Shown: positions 45,340 to 56,839 of the stretch, in pieces
How positions within the stretch are numbered: the first letter of the stretch is position 1
Layout of the letters: each line of letters begins with the position of its first letter
Assembly (NCBI GenBank): GCA_028753945.1
Contig: JAPNXP010000003.1
Location: 434,001-498,000 of the forward strand
Source of the DNA: Hexactinellida sp. DTS-2022
Taxonomy: Eukaryota > Porifera > Hexactinellida
Reading direction: 5' to 3'
DNA length: 64,000 bases
Program-made: the position numbers and the translations under genes
The notes under the pieces: model-generated
The model's input: only the letters and a program-made list of their open reading frames with translations
What the model was told of the DNA's origin: nothing
Databases searched by the model: none

Positions 45340-46801
45340 TAGGGCCAAGAATAACAAGCTTATCAGAATGGGGAGAGAACTGATGTACAAGTACCATATC
45401 TTCCAGCAAGCATGGAATTGCTATCTAAGAATGGTGGATATAGATTATGAATTAAGTTTACTTGTCCTATTTGTAAAGATCGGCCTTCAATAGTTGTCTT
45501 AGATGGGATTGCGATGGGTACTACTACTACCAAACAATTGCCAGATATTTCAAATCAAGTAGACACCGAACAAATCTTTCCTATAATACCTATGACTGAC
45601 CGTATATTTGTTGGTGATTCTCAAATGCGAGAAATGCTTAAGATTTATGCTGAATTTGGAGTTAACAAATCTATCTTTGATAGCATATTATCTAATTTAA
45701 AAACCCCTGAATTTGCTACTTATTTGAATATCACCACTAAAGTTCATGGCTCTTTGAACATTGTAGACCCAGGCTTACATGGTGTTACCAAAGTTATAAA
45801 TTTATTAGCACGATGTGAAACATTGGCAGCCCTAATAAGAGTGTCTGCACTGAATGGAAATGAAAGGAAAATTATTTCAGAGCTGTCTTTAGGAAAATCT
45901 GCTAAAGTTCGCGACTTAACATCTGTATTTTAAAAAACGTATAGCCTAGAAATTCTTATACATTCAATTCCTCCAGAAATAGATAATGGGAATATCACGT
46001 TGCACCCTGAAGTTGCTCAGCTATTGTATGCAATACTTTAAAAAAAAATCTCATCAAACATAAATCTCGAGCGATATTAAAAACAATACCCTCTTCACAA
46101 TTGGACTTTTTCAGCTACTTTCCAGCATTGAAAAGTAATTTTTGTAAGTTCAACGACTTTAGAGTGTTCCTTTTGTGTGTATAATGATTACTTGTACATT
46201 TACTTGTAGGATACCAAAATATGAGGATAGTTGTAATGAATCTTTGTCCAGATGCACCAAAGTTTACCCAAAGCATCAGAGATTTTCTCCTGGATTGTTA
46301 GTAATGACATGTAAACATCAACGTTGTTATGGTTTTGAAATCATGTCTTCGCGCGAGTCTACAATAATGGTCTACATTGACTCTACAATATGCTTTTGAG
46401 AAAATTTGAATATCCACCTAAAGTTATAATATATGATAACGCTTGCAACCTCTGCACAACGTGTTCAATGAGGTATTACTTTGATAAGTTTTCAGATATT
46501 TATATAGGATATTATTTGAGTGTTTGATAACATGATAATGTATACTCTTTTCGAATTAGTTTGAATTACATTTTTTAGGGATCCAGCGTTATTTAGCAAG
46601 ACTACGTTTTTAGTTGATAGATTTCATAACAGAAACCATTGCTGCGATCCAATATTTTCTATGAAAACTTATGACACAGAAGAAATTCGAAAGACTAATT
46701 CTCAAATTTGCGAGCAACTATTCTCTGCATTAAGACGCATCTCAACACAAATTGCATATATGCGAATAGACAATGTCTTTTGCAATACAAGATATTTTTA
46801 G
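45340..46801 (+). pseudogene. KDZ transposase catalytic region
   Basis: 45,370-45,520: FQQAWNCYLRMVDIDYELS and FTCPICKDRPSIVVLDGIAM, the KDZ start of the catalytic core (CP-x-C...DG). 45,514-45,933: a helical stretch to KVRDLTSVF. 46,240-46,399: KVYPKHQRFSPGLLVMTC, CKHQRCYGFEIMSSRES. 46,412-46,480: LIIYDNACNL, the second acidic motif. After an intron (acceptor TTTTTTAG, 46,579), 46,580-46,801: KTTFLVDRFHNRNHCCDP, TNSQICEQLFSALRRIS, QIAYM, then TAG. These are diagnostic of the KDZ family, which cuts and pastes DNA. Several frame breaks. Confidence 0.75.
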
Positions 46802-47711
46802 CTTGTTGGAATAAGCTAAAAACAGTGGATATCAAAATTATGAGTTAATTTAACCATTGTATAATCAATGTTTATTGTTGTTGTTTACAAAAATAGAAGA
46901 ACAAATTAATTGAAATTTCAAAATGTATGCTCCTTTTTTAACCGAGGCGAAGGGCTAGTATTTATTAAACTCACACAAAATGCGTTAATGGTTGTGAATG
47001 TTAGAAAAGTATTCCGATTTGACAATTCTGAGATAGATAAGCGTTTTATATTTGAATGTTGAGTAGTGATACCAGACTGGATTTAGGAGTAGGTGATTGA
47101 GGAACTGGAATAAGTTCATCTGAAGTGAATTCGGGTTGCCGAAAAATTGTAAGAAGGAAACACTACTCGTATCAACATCAGATTATTGGTGTAATAATTC
47201 TGTTGTTTTAGTAGTGGTAGCAAGAGGAGATCGATCTCGGTAGTCGGTATTTCGCGATACTTCAGAAGAGCTTGGAGATTTATGAGATCGAGATCGGGGG
47301 CTAATTGATAATTGCTCTTTCATAGTAAATTCCTTATAGGACTGCAATATCTTAAGCAGATTAATCTTAGTTGCACATTTTATGTTTTCGAAGGCGACAC
47401 GTTTGGGCCAAAAAAGCGGTTTAAGAGCGGGATCATTCCAAAAAAATATATCTTTCCCTAAATGCAAGATTCTGTCAAATCAAATAGCCTTAAAATCTGT
47501 AATATACCTTTGACTTACCAGTTGACTTTTTCGTGATTGCTGAAACAAGTTTTCTCAGTGTCTGGACATTGTAGCTATAGATATTTCCATTTAAGAGCTT
47601 GAGAAGTTCATGGTCACGGGCAGGTTTTGAACTAGCTGATTCAACTATCCTGCTTGTCAGCAAAGTTCGCGAAACCTCATCGTTATACTTTCAAGACTTG
47701 AACATAATCAA
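46802..47711. other. Unassigned DNA between two transposase remnants
   Basis: A minus-strand open stretch at 47,183-47,467 (SISPRSRSHKSPSSSEVS, basic and Ser-rich) has no recognised family and may be chance. Confidence 0.35.
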
Positions 47712-48665
47712 ATGAATATACAATATTTAATAAGTTATGGTGCAGACAATGCAGCAGTTAATTATGGGAAACATCATTCAGTTTTTACCAATCTTAGACA
47801 ACTATGTCCCAAACTTATTTCTTCTAATTGTAATTGTCATGTCATCCATAATAGCGCACGTTTTGGTTGTAAGGTCATGTCCCGTGATATAGAGTTGCTC
47901 GTGATAAAAATCTTCAATGAATTTTCCATATCAGCAAAAAGAGTGAAAGAGCTCAAATCTTGTTTCGAATTTCTAGATATTGAATACAAAGAATTATTAC
48001 GCCATGTTCAAACAAGATTGCTAAGCCTTCTACCTGCTTTAGATCGCTTATTATTGTCATGGCCAGCTGTAAAGGTGTACTTTTACAACTTGGTGAGGAA
48101 GAATGTCCAAATTTATTTGGGACTTTATTAAAGATCAAGAACATGAATTAAATGCAGAGGATGAACTATCCTTGAATGAATGTTTTCTATATTTCATACA
48201 TAGTTTTATGAATATTTTCCAAGAATCTATTAAGAAACTTGAAGATAATTATCACAACTCAATCACCTGAGGTATACAACATAATGGTTAATTTGAAATC
48301 AAAGATTGATAGACTCACTGATGGCTTTTACGGCTTCAGAGTTAATCAGTGTATACCTAAACTTCAAAAAAGAGAGCAAGTACAGTTTAAAGATGAAGCT
48401 AATCGTGTTTTCCAAAGGATAATTTCATACCTTAAAAGTGGTTTGATTACGAAGGGAGCGTTTATAAACACATTCAGATCTTTAATTTACACAGAATAGA
48501 ATTGAGCTTTGATGAATTTACGAAAACTGCTTCTCTGTTTCAAATCAAAATCAATGGTGATGAGATGTATGATGAATTTTGCTTGTTAAGAGAATGGCTA
48601 GTTAATCAACGAGACAATCTCTTACCCATCGATGAACAGTGGGTAGAATTTTTAGTGTGCTTCTT
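47712..48665 (+). pseudogene. hAT-superfamily transposase remnant
   Basis: 47,712-48,131 reads SYGADNAAVNYGKHHSVF, NCNCHVIHNSARFG and LLRHVQTRLLSLLPALDRLL, matching the hAT pattern (D-N-A-x-x-N, C-x-x-H-x-x-H-N, T-R-W/L-x-S-L). 48,239-48,499 continues in another frame with KSKIDRLTDGFYGFRVNQ and FQRIISYLKSG; 48,500-48,650 has FDEFTKTASLFQIKING. Frame breaks separate the parts and no intact dimerisation end is seen. Terminal repeats not found. Domesticated hAT relatives in animals share these motifs, but the breaks argue for a dead transposon. Confidence 0.65.
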
Positions 48666-48815
48666 CTAGTAAAAACGTTATAGTAGGGTACTATAGTTTT
48701 ATACTATAAGTGCACACTATTGAATTTACCTCTGTCGGACTTCCGGCCGGCCATACGCGATGGCCTGACTAAACCATTGGTGATAGAGATTTAAAATTTG
48801 GACAGGAGATATAGA
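48660..48815 (+). repeat. Paralogue of the 29.1/31.1-kb flanks, without the insert
   Basis: AAACGTTATAGTAGGG runs straight into TACTATAGTTTTATACT, and CCATTGGTGATAGAGATTT follows. At 29.15-31.18 kb the same segments are parted by the 1.93-kb TGT...ACA element. Confidence 0.75.
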
Positions 48816-49364
48816 ATTTCCTGGAGATGATCACCTCGAAGCCTGATTTCTCAATTTCGCTTTTGTTCGTCAGTTATGTCGAAATTTGTATTCTGGTCCA
48901 GTGACTCTTTAATAATTCGAATTAGTTATTGAAAATATAGAGGTTGTATTCTCCTAAGGATGTTCTTTCTATATATCAATTAAAATTATTAGATCGCTAA
49001 TCATTTCTACGTTTTATTAACGATTATTTACATAAATCAGCCATCTTCTCCATATTGTAATTACTCTATGTTTTAAGCTACGCAACAAGGGAAATACAAA
49101 AAATTAAATAATTCTTAAAAAAATTATACAGTCTTTATTGAAGTGTAGCAAGAGTTGCTACTTGCTAAATAATATAATGTTTACAAATACGATATATTAT
49201 AATGGTACCGAACAGTTTGGCGGTGGCAGTAGCACCTATGCCACACCTGTAGCAGTTGTGTTTACCAATACCATTGCTTCGCTTATTATGAAGTCTCTAT
49301 TATGAACACATTTTTGGTCCATTAAATGTTCATAATAAAAGAACCTGACTGTATATAGATCGGG

Positions 49365-49998
49365 TTGACATATTTTGCCAACTTCAGTCATAATTTACAT
49401 ACAAAATCCAAACCTGTTATTCAACTATTACGTATGCCACTTAAAGAACGTTCGCGTGTTCGTAATGATTGTAAACAAACGCCCAATACAGCGAGAAAGC
49501 GATTAAAACGTGAAAATGAAACTTACCACCAAATACAAAGCGTAGTAAAGCGTAGTAAACTAGCAGAAAACGCAGCCCGGAGGGCGGCTTTTCGGCTAGT
49601 AATAGATATGTATGTAGAATAATATACTAGAAAAAAGGTGTTAATTAAGTGGTGAGTTGTCCTCCGATTAAGAACTGAAATACAGGATTATCAAGTGCAA
49701 CCAGTAGCTTATCTTCTTGAGGTGACAAATTCATTTCACTCAACGGGTTACCAAGCAAGGCTCGTATCGAAATAGGCATACCAAATGCCGCACTCCCTCC
49801 TTTGAATATTTTATCGATTTTCACTAATTTATCTGCATGTTGGTCCTTCAACCATGAGATTAATGCGCGTAATACCTGTGTATGTGATTGGTTGAATACA
49901 CTGGTATTTTCTGACATGCTAATGGTATCGAAAAGTGTCTCAAACTTGACTTCAACCGACGGTCTATTTTGTACTATTGATTCTGAAGACACTGCCAC
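49365..49998. other. Two unrecognised short ORFs
   Basis: Plus strand 49,365-49,622: a basic stretch (LKERSRVRNDC, ARKRLKRENE, ENAARRAAFRLV) loosely like a nuclear basic/coiled region. Minus strand 49,645-49,998: a Thr/Ser-poor globular-looking stretch (RALISWLKDQHADKLVKI, KGGSAAFGMPISIRALLG), with a possible acceptor CTATATAG at its start, so perhaps an exon. No family recognised for either. A MITE-like segment (49,270-49,355) precedes them. Confidence 0.3.
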
Positions 49999-50547
49999 TA
50001 TATAGCATATAGTTATACATACTGTATAAGGTCCCTAATCTCATTTGTAATGTCAAGAGAGAATATCTGCCCACTATCTAGACCAGCTATTTGTGTTAAG
50101 TGGTCGCGAGCCACTTGGCTAGGATCAATGTTTGTGGTTAGCGGACATATTGGTAGGGGCCATGTGCCGATTGGTGATTCGCGTGTCAAACATAGTTCGT
50201 AGTCTCCTGTTGAGAAATCTTAGTTTGTTGTAACACGTTTTAGAGGAGCTGTTTTGACAAAAACTGTCCCCCCCCTACAAAACTTGTCCTGGGGGACACT
50301 TTTTGACAAATATCCATGGTCCATGTCAAAAATTGTCCCCCTACAAAATCTGTCCCCCCTCTATTTTTATTGATTAGTCATATCGTGTAGTTTAAGGTTT
50401 CTATTTGCGATAGAAATGTTTTTGTGAATATAATATCTAATCACAAAAATGATGATTGCATACTTAAGTTAAACATATTCCAACAAAGTAGCATTAATAT
50501 TTTTTCGTGCAATTTTGTATATTTTTGTTGAAATTTAATGAAGTTTT

Positions 50548-50578
<31 letters not shown>

Positions 50579-50938
50579 CTACGTACTTATTAATGACAGA
50601 TTTTTATATAAATGTGAATTACTCAGAAAATTAAATCGAATTATCACATCACCATAATTTGGTCCATAAATGTAGTTCTCGTATCTACCAGTGCCTCACG
50701 ATATGGAGAAGGCAATCAAACTAGTTACCAACATTTCTTCTATTCAGTATTCAAGGTTAATTAAAGTTCACTATGTTGCGTACAAAACTCAACTTACATG
50801 ATATGATTTTAAGTTAAACTTCCACAATGGAAAAATGTTTCATGCAACAAGTTAATCGTGTACAAGTTTAGCTCAACTGTTTTAATTGATCACTAAAACA
50901 AAGAATACTTAGTAACAAAAATCAAAATATTATTTTTA

Positions 50939-51775
50939 TTGTCTCACATTGTCAAAATCGTTTTCAAGTGGATAGTGTTTGAGAGGTCAACACGTAAAAG
51001 ACGCAGTTTATTCGACCTTGAGAACTATCATGGATTATCCTTTCAGCTTGCTTTAATTTCGGCCTTTCCATTCCATCATATACATACCAGATATCACTGT
51101 ACTTGGTCTTCATATGGAAGTGTATTCCAGAATGAATTGTGTAAGCGAGGAGTGAGTAATGCAGTAGCTTCTCTTGATGAGTGATCCTAATATGGGCTTC
51201 AATACTGCTCTCACGGATAGTACTAGTGGTAATTAATTAATATGTCCAACTTCAAGAATAATAAGAGGAGGCACAGAAGAAAATTCTTTTGACAAGCTCT
51301 CTATGTTGGCATTAGGCTCTCGACACTCCAAACAGTTATAAGCTGAATTGATTTGGTAGTCGATTGAAAATTGACAATTAGTTTTAAATTCCCAAACTGA
51401 ATTTAGATTGAGTCTTTTCTCTGACTCACAGCAACAACTCCAGCATTGAAATACAATTCTATATGTAAATGTCTTGACAAAAATTGTTATCTTGCAAGAA
51501 TTTGACCATTTTCCCCTCATATCCTAACATGTTACATTCAGAGTCGCTAATTGACATTCCTAGCTTAGAAGCTGTCCACAGTCTAAGTTTGTCAAACTTT
51601 GTTCATCAACCATTGAGAAGATAGATCGAAGTGTAGTATTTGGCGAATCTCCAGTTAGATCGAATGCTGTTAGTATGGCCTCTTTGTGTAGACTTAATAA
51701 TGTGATAAAATTATCGATTGAACACGTGTTAGTTAATTTTACTCCATCATAGTGACCTCCCCAAGTGGGGCACAT
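50939..51775 (-). pseudogene. C19 (USP)-like cysteine peptidase region of the fossil
   Basis: Short conserved-looking stretches in the order expected for a USP-type fold: a WGG...NTCSIDNFITLL Cys box near 51,700, a CLECREPN zinc-type pair and PPLIILEVGHI near 51,250, and a His-box-like stretch (HSGIHFH, WYVYDGM) near 51,080. The fold assignment is inference from pattern. This belongs to the integrase-bearing fossil and is not intact. Confidence 0.45.
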
Positions 51776-52054
51776 TTCTTCAAATGAAGCTCCTGAATTA
51801 GAAAATCTTTGAAGTGGTGGTAATTTTTGATATTATGAAGCTACCGAAGGTTCAAAGTGTGCGGCCAGAAGTTCCTTGACCACAGGTAGTAGAACTTTTG
51901 TTGCATAATTCACACTATCCGTAGACCATTTAGTGGAGAATTCAAAGTCTTGAGAGGTGTACTGGTACTCTGGAATTTTAACCTTATAGCTCTCCAAATA
52001 AAACTGTGTTAGTACTTCAGTTATCTCTTGCGTGGTATCGAGATCCATTTCAGA

Positions 52055-52300
52055 GATGGAACCGGTCGGGATTTTCATGACCCGACCCGACCGGTGCAGT
52101 TGGAAATTTGACCCGACCCGACCCGACCGGCCGGTCGACTGGTCAATCATAGCTAGCAATAATTTATAAATAATTGAAAACAAATTATGATACACGTATT
52201 ATGATATCGAATAGATCATATAGAGATCTCGACCGGCCGGTCAAGGTTCCGAACGGTACCCGACCCGACCCAACCCGACCGGTTCCGTCTCTGAGATTCC
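52055..52300. mobile_element. Foldback MITE inserted in the Ginger-like fossil
   Basis: Ends AGAGATGGAACCGGTCGGG and CCCGACCGGTTCCGTCTCT, with many (C)CCGACCCGACC repeats and CCGGCCGGTC palindromes near both ends. AT-rich centre. Confidence 0.85.
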
Positions 52301-52745
52301 ATTTCGAACTCTTCACTGTTGATTGAAGGATAGTGAGCATATCTCCAATCCATTAGATCTCTAAAATCAAAGTGGCTTCTGATATGAAGTTGAGAGTGAA
52401 GTGGGGATAAAGGAGTTGAAGTTAGAATGGAGTTTATGATTTTACTCTTGAATGAAACTAGCACTTGCAAAATTTCTTCTCGATTTCTGTTAGATTTGTT
52501 TGACAAAACAGGTATGATTTCTTCTTGCCCAAGAAAAGGAGAGGCAATAATTTCCTCTTCGTTTGAATCGAAATCTCCATCTAAATGTAAACGTTTGCTG
52601 TTAGGTGAATCTGGAAGTGGTAATGATCGTTTTTTCCAGAGCTTTGTTTTAGATTTCTTCACACGTTGAATTGATTTATTTCGGCTTACACGGACATTAG
52701 TAGGATTTACTTCATCTGCAAGATATGGGCCAATCCACTTATCTT

Positions 52746-53614
52746 CTAGCTTGCCTCCTTTTTTCTATTATATACATTTTCTATAAGAACTTCATTTCCT
52801 TTTTCGATTGTGTTTAAAGTGAGCGGGTTCAATCTTTTATCAAATTGCCTTTTCATCAATGTTTTAGAATGTTTGAGAGATTCTCCAGCAGTTTCTTGGT
52901 TATGCATTTGAGCTTCTTGCATTGTGCCGATGAATTCATTTATTTGCTCCTCTCCAGCCCATTCGTCCAGGTCTAAGGTATCAGCATCAGGATAATGAGC
53001 CGCAAGATTCTCCGCTTGGATTGGAAGTCGAGGTTTACGAGAGCCGTGCATCAACTCAAAGGCAGAGAACTGTGTTGTTTGTCGAGGTCGAATATTCAAT
53101 GAAAAAGTTATCTCTTCCAGATAGTCACTCCAATTCTCTTTTTTTCCATCTAAAGTTTTACAAGGGATCGCTTCAAAGCTCTATGCGACGATTCTACTAG
53201 CCCATTGGTCTGAGGGTGATATGGCGTTGAGAATATTAATTTGCAATCATATGCTTCGTATAAAGATTTTAAATTTATGTAACTTGTTTGTAAACTCAGT
53301 ACCATTGTCACTAATTATTTGAACAGGTGCTCCTAGTCTGCAGTAAATAGAAACAAACCTCTGGCTACTTCGATAGCTTCTTTCGTACGAAGAGGGCGTG
53401 TCTCAATCGATCTTGTAAAATGATCGATAACGGTTAATATGTACTTGTACCCATTCGATTCTATCAGAGGCCCAGTCAGATGCATACCAACGCGGAACCA
53501 AACTTTGGTGATTACTGGAAGCGGTTGTAGAGGAACCGTGGGACTTTTCAAACTAGGCTGATTTTTGATGCAACGGGCACAGGCTTGTACATAGAGCTCG
53601 ATATCCTTGAGCAT
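52746..53614 (-). pseudogene. Integrase region of the Ginger-like fossil
   Basis: Recognised by the end of the zinc-binding segment (ACARCIKNQ), the start of the catalytic core (YKYILTVIDHFTRSIETRPL), the later RQTTQFSAFELMHGSRKPRL and the C-terminal ADTLDLDEWAGEEQINEF and LMKRQFDKRLNPL. These are typical of Ty3/gypsy and Ginger integrases. Fossil copy, not intact. Confidence 0.75.
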
Positions 53615-53999
53615 ACGGGGCCAATATTAACAACTCGCGCAACAACTCTCGCAATAAGTTATCTCGTGCAATAACTGCGAACCATAATCGCGCAATAGCT
53701 TGCGTAATTATTACATTTACCAAAACATTTCGACCACAAATAGAAACCTTAAACTACACGATATGACTAATCAATAAAAATAGAGGGGTGACAGATTTTG
53801 TAGGAGGACAGTTTTTGACATGGACCATGGATATTTGTCAAAAAGTGTCCCCCCGGACAATTTTTGTAGGGGGGACAGTTTTTGTCAAAACACAACAATG
53901 TTAAAAATTTTTTTAGGTTCTGATGAAAAGTAAGTATTTATAGTCAGGCATACTAAAAAGAAATACATGCAATGTGTTACAGGCACAAATGATTGGTTA

Positions 54000-54560
54000 A
54001 ATGAATTTATTTTCAATCAATCAGTTGCAGGCTCATTTATTATTGAATAAGTTAGCTAATCCAACAAACCCTCGAATTTAATTGGCTAACATTTTTTGTC
54101 ACAAAAACCAATAGATCGTTGTCGCAGTACAAAATTACCCCTGTATACAAATTTTCAGCTTTCTGGGACTCGTAGTCATTCCAATCAATTCTCGACAAAC
54201 ACACACACACACAAACAACAATTCCTCTTTTAATATAGAGACGAGCCCTTCGGTCGCGGTCGCTTCGCGACGGATCACTCTCTCACAAAAGTCGCTTCGC
54301 GACTTTTGTTCGTTCGTGTTAGGCCTACGCGATACAATGAACGGCCGCTTCGCGGCCTTTCCCTCCCCAAAAGCAATCACATTAATAATGAGTTTTAGTA
54401 GCTCAATAAATATCAGTTGAACGATAAGGATAGCTCGATTCCAAATAATATTAAAAGAAAAACAGGCAATAGAATAGACAATGATTGATTGGTTAGATGA
54501 ATTTATTTTAAATCAATCAAATTGGAGCCTCAGAAAAATATTTCTATTATGCGCAGGCTA
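54000..54560 (-). repeat. Dispersed repeat copies, minus orientation
   Basis: A truncated copy (54,000-54,236) abuts the palindromic tail and part of the body of a second (54,238-54,560). Same family as 42.9-44.6 kb. Confidence 0.8.
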
Positions 54561-54564
54561 TTTA

Positions 54565-55150
54565 TCTATCTATCTATATATAAAAAGAGGAATTGTTGTG
54601 TGTTTGTTTGTTTGTTTGTGTGTGTGTTTGTGTGTTTGTCCATAATTAATTGGAAAGACTACGAGTCCCAGAAAGCTGAAATTTTTTATACAGGGGTAAT
54701 TTTGTACTGCGACAACGATTTATTGGTTTTTGAAGAGAAATATTCACATTTGAAGGTGACAAAATATGTTAGCCAATTAAATTCGAGGGTTTGTTAGTAT
54801 GGATTAGCAGATTTCATCAATTAGTATAAATAGCCTGCGCATAAAAGAATTTTTTTTCTGAGGCTCCAATTTGATTGATTGAAAATAAATTCATTTAACC
54901 AATCAATCATTTGTCTATTCTATTGCCTGTTTTTCTTTTAGTATTATTTTGATTCGAGCTTTCTTATCATGCAAATGAAATTTATTGAGCTATTAAAATT
55001 CAGTATTAATGTGATTGCTTTTGGGGAGGGAAAGGCCGCGAAGCGGCCGTTAATTGTATCGCGTAGTGCCTAACACGAACGAACAAAAGTCGCGAAGCGA
55101 CTTTTGTGAGAGATTGATACGTCGCGAAGCGACCGAGACCGAAGGGCTCG
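54565..55150 (+). repeat. Complete plus-strand copy of the dispersed repeat
   Basis: Starts TATATATAAAAAGAGGAATTG, has a (TG/TTTG)n block at 54,597-54,640, the body, and the tail GGCCGCGAAGCGGCC ... GACCGAAGGGCTCGTAT. It lies head to head with the minus-strand copy to its left. Confidence 0.85.
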
Positions 55151-55925
55151 TATTATTAAGAGAGCTTGGTCCGTCCGTCTGTCTGTCTGTCTGTCTGTCC
55201 GTCCGTCCGCCCCTGTAACTCTTTGCAAGATTACCCGATCCTGACGAAATAAATATCAATCGAAAGCTATTCCAAGGGAGACCTCGGGAAATATACTGGG
55301 TTCCACTAAAAGGTGTTAGTTCCAGAATTACACGGCATTTTGTGTTTACGTACTTGTGTGCATATATAAGCCAATTGTTAAAGGTCTAATCCTATTGGCT
55401 ATTGCTAACTGGGATATTAGTCCTATTGTGTACTACCAATTGCGGTGCCTGAAATAGATCATTTTGTTAAATTTACTTAATCATTTACTACATCATGCAA
55501 CGTAATCCAGTCAGACATTTCACCCACACACCGTTGCCGGCCGGATTGTTACAATCCTGAATCCTGCAATGTAATAAGTCCCCAAGGCAAAACGAATGCA
55601 GATTCCAAAATGCATGGTTGTCCCTCGAGGGGCTTACATTAACTTTGTCAGATCCCGCGTTGGTGACCCGAGGCAATCCGGTTCGTCATAAACCAGGAAG
55701 CATAAAAACTACCGCTGATGGCAGAAGCATATAGGAAGGGATATGCAGAGAAGAGTGTCATACAGTTTGGTTAGAAAGCTCGGGAATGGCTCTATACACT
55801 AATATTGTATATCGGGAAGTATTTAACATCCAAGCTGCAACCCGTAGCATTGTAAGAGGGTATAATTGGCACATCCCAACTGTTTATGCCGACTAATTCG
55901 TCGCAAGGCGACGGGTCACTTGGCT
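55150..55925 (+). repeat. Related repeat with (CTGT)n microsatellite
   Basis: Same architecture (TATTATTAAGAGAGC, (CTGT)n/(CCGT)n, unique body, end GTCGCAAGGCGACGGGTCAC), but the body is unrelated to the 54.6-kb copy. No gene seen in the 55,480-55,700 GC-richer part. Confidence 0.6.
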
Positions 55926-56165
55926 AGTACTAATTGATGAAATCTGCTAGTCCATACTAACAAACCCTCGAATTTAATTGGCTAACATTTTTTGTCACCT
56001 TCAAATGTGAATATTTTGTTTCAAAAACCAATAGATCGTTGTCGCTGTACAAAATTACCCCTGCATACAAATTTTCAGCTTTCTAGGACTCGTAGTCTTT
56101 CCAATTAATTCTGGACAAACACACAAACAAACACACAACAATACTCTTTTAATATAAAGATATGA
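55926..56165 (-). repeat. Partial dispersed repeat copy
   Basis: Body and microsatellite end only (CCCTCGAATTTAATTGGCTA to (CAAA)n CAACAATACTC), minus orientation. It sits just downstream of the RhoGAP exon. Confidence 0.8.
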
Positions 56166-56196
56166 TAGATAGATAGATTAAAATAAAGGATATTGA

Positions 56197-56584
56197 TTAT
56201 ATTTTTTTCGAATTCTGAATTATACATATCATGCATTCTTTTGCGTCATTGGACTCGTTCCTAAATAAAGTCGGCCCCAGCCTCATAGCGAGAGATATCA
56301 CGCTGAATTCATCGTGTGCTGCCATTTCCATTAAGAAAGTTGCTACGTATTTTAATACCGTATAGTTAACTGGCTGCAGCTGGTCTAGGAGCAGGCCGAG
56401 CTTTCGGATTAAGCCAGACGAGTCAAAGTGGAACTCCTGTTTGGCTTGGATTATCTGGTCGATCAGCTGATCGGAGATGAGGGGCTCTTTCAGTTCGCGG
56501 AAGAATTGCTTCATAAGCGAGGCGGCCGCGTGCGCGTCATTAGATTTCTCTAAATCCGCGTCGCCATCTGTTTCAAATTTGCAT
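56197..56584 (-). CDS. RhoGAP domain gene, exon 2
   Basis: Starts after the acceptor GTTTTTAG; A-TGC completes an Arg codon from exon 1. Reads CKFETDGDADLEKS, AHAAASLMKQFFRELKEPLI (the RhoGAP K-x-F-L-R-E-L-P-E-P-L-I block), FDSSGLIRKLGLLLDQLQPV, NYTVLKYVATFLMEMAAH and ISLAMRLGPTLFR (the N-x-x-x-L-A-x-x-x-G-P-x-L-F block). RhoGAP domains speed GTP hydrolysis by Rho GTPases. A stop at 56,197 follows CIIQNSKKI; a donor (TAT/GTATAA near 56,220) may precede it. The spacing resembles FAM13-type RhoGAPs by eye. Later exons were not found to the left, where repeats begin. Confidence 0.8.
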
Positions 56585-56643
56585 CTAAAAACAACTAATA
56601 AACAGGTGCATAGATACACAGTGCTACAATGGAAAGTACGTAC

Positions 56644-56832
56644 CTGAGGCTGTCCATAACTTTAATATTCCCATTCTTCCGGAACAAACCCTCCTTTTTT
56701 ACCCCGTGAATATTCAAGTACTCTGCGATTCTACAAACTATAAATGGGACCCCGTCCTTAGTTGGGCACTCCTTTGTGACCTCTTGGAGGCTACATCCAA
56801 ATAGATGTAGCTTCCAAGAGTTTTTTCTGTTT
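56644..56832 (-). CDS. RhoGAP domain gene, exon 1 of the domain
   Basis: Minus-strand frame: [19 protein letters not shown], then [19 protein letters not shown] and [18 protein letters not shown], ending CTCAG/GTACGT (donor 56,643). FG-x-x-L...G-x-P...V...I-x-x-x-G...EG-L-F-R-x-x-G-x-x-x-x-x-x-x-L is the N-terminal RhoGAP signature; the Arg in GLFRKNG is the expected catalytic arginine finger. Upstream, the frame continues without a stop into the 27-bp minisatellite (unit frame SPHALHIAL). An acceptor CGCCCTCGCCAG at 56,835 is the alternative left edge. Confidence 0.85.
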
Positions 56833-56839
56833 TTACTGG

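Larger units (their letters stand above)
40205..46801 (+). mobile_element. KDZ (Kyakuja-Dileera-Zisupton) family DNA transposon, degraded
   Basis: Transposase exons are spread over 6.6 kb: N-terminus 40,205-40,319 and 41,739-42,006, a zinc-rich part 42,075-42,545, a CxC segment 42,728-42,892, the catalytic start 45,340-45,933, CKHQRCYGFE at 46,240-46,399 and the C-terminal core to 46,801. Frame breaks are present in several exons. It carries a 1.41-kb TGT...ACA insertion and three tandem copies of a dispersed repeat in one intron. Terminal repeats were not found. Confidence 0.75.
50250..53894 (-). mobile_element. Integrase-bearing fossil, Ginger-like, with ~150-bp TIRs
   Basis: Ends TGTTTTGACAAAAACTGTCC and its complement, with inverted repeats at 50,250-50,399 and 53,737-53,894. 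Parts on the minus strand, in order: integrase, a charged linker, a C19-like cysteine peptidase region. A foldback element is inserted in the linker. Integrase plus long TIRs and TGT/ACA ends, without gag or reverse transcriptase, point to Ginger-type DNA elements related to Ty3/gypsy integrases. It is broken in several places. The TIR arms still match closely, so it is probably not very old. No clear target duplication was found. Confidence 0.7.
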
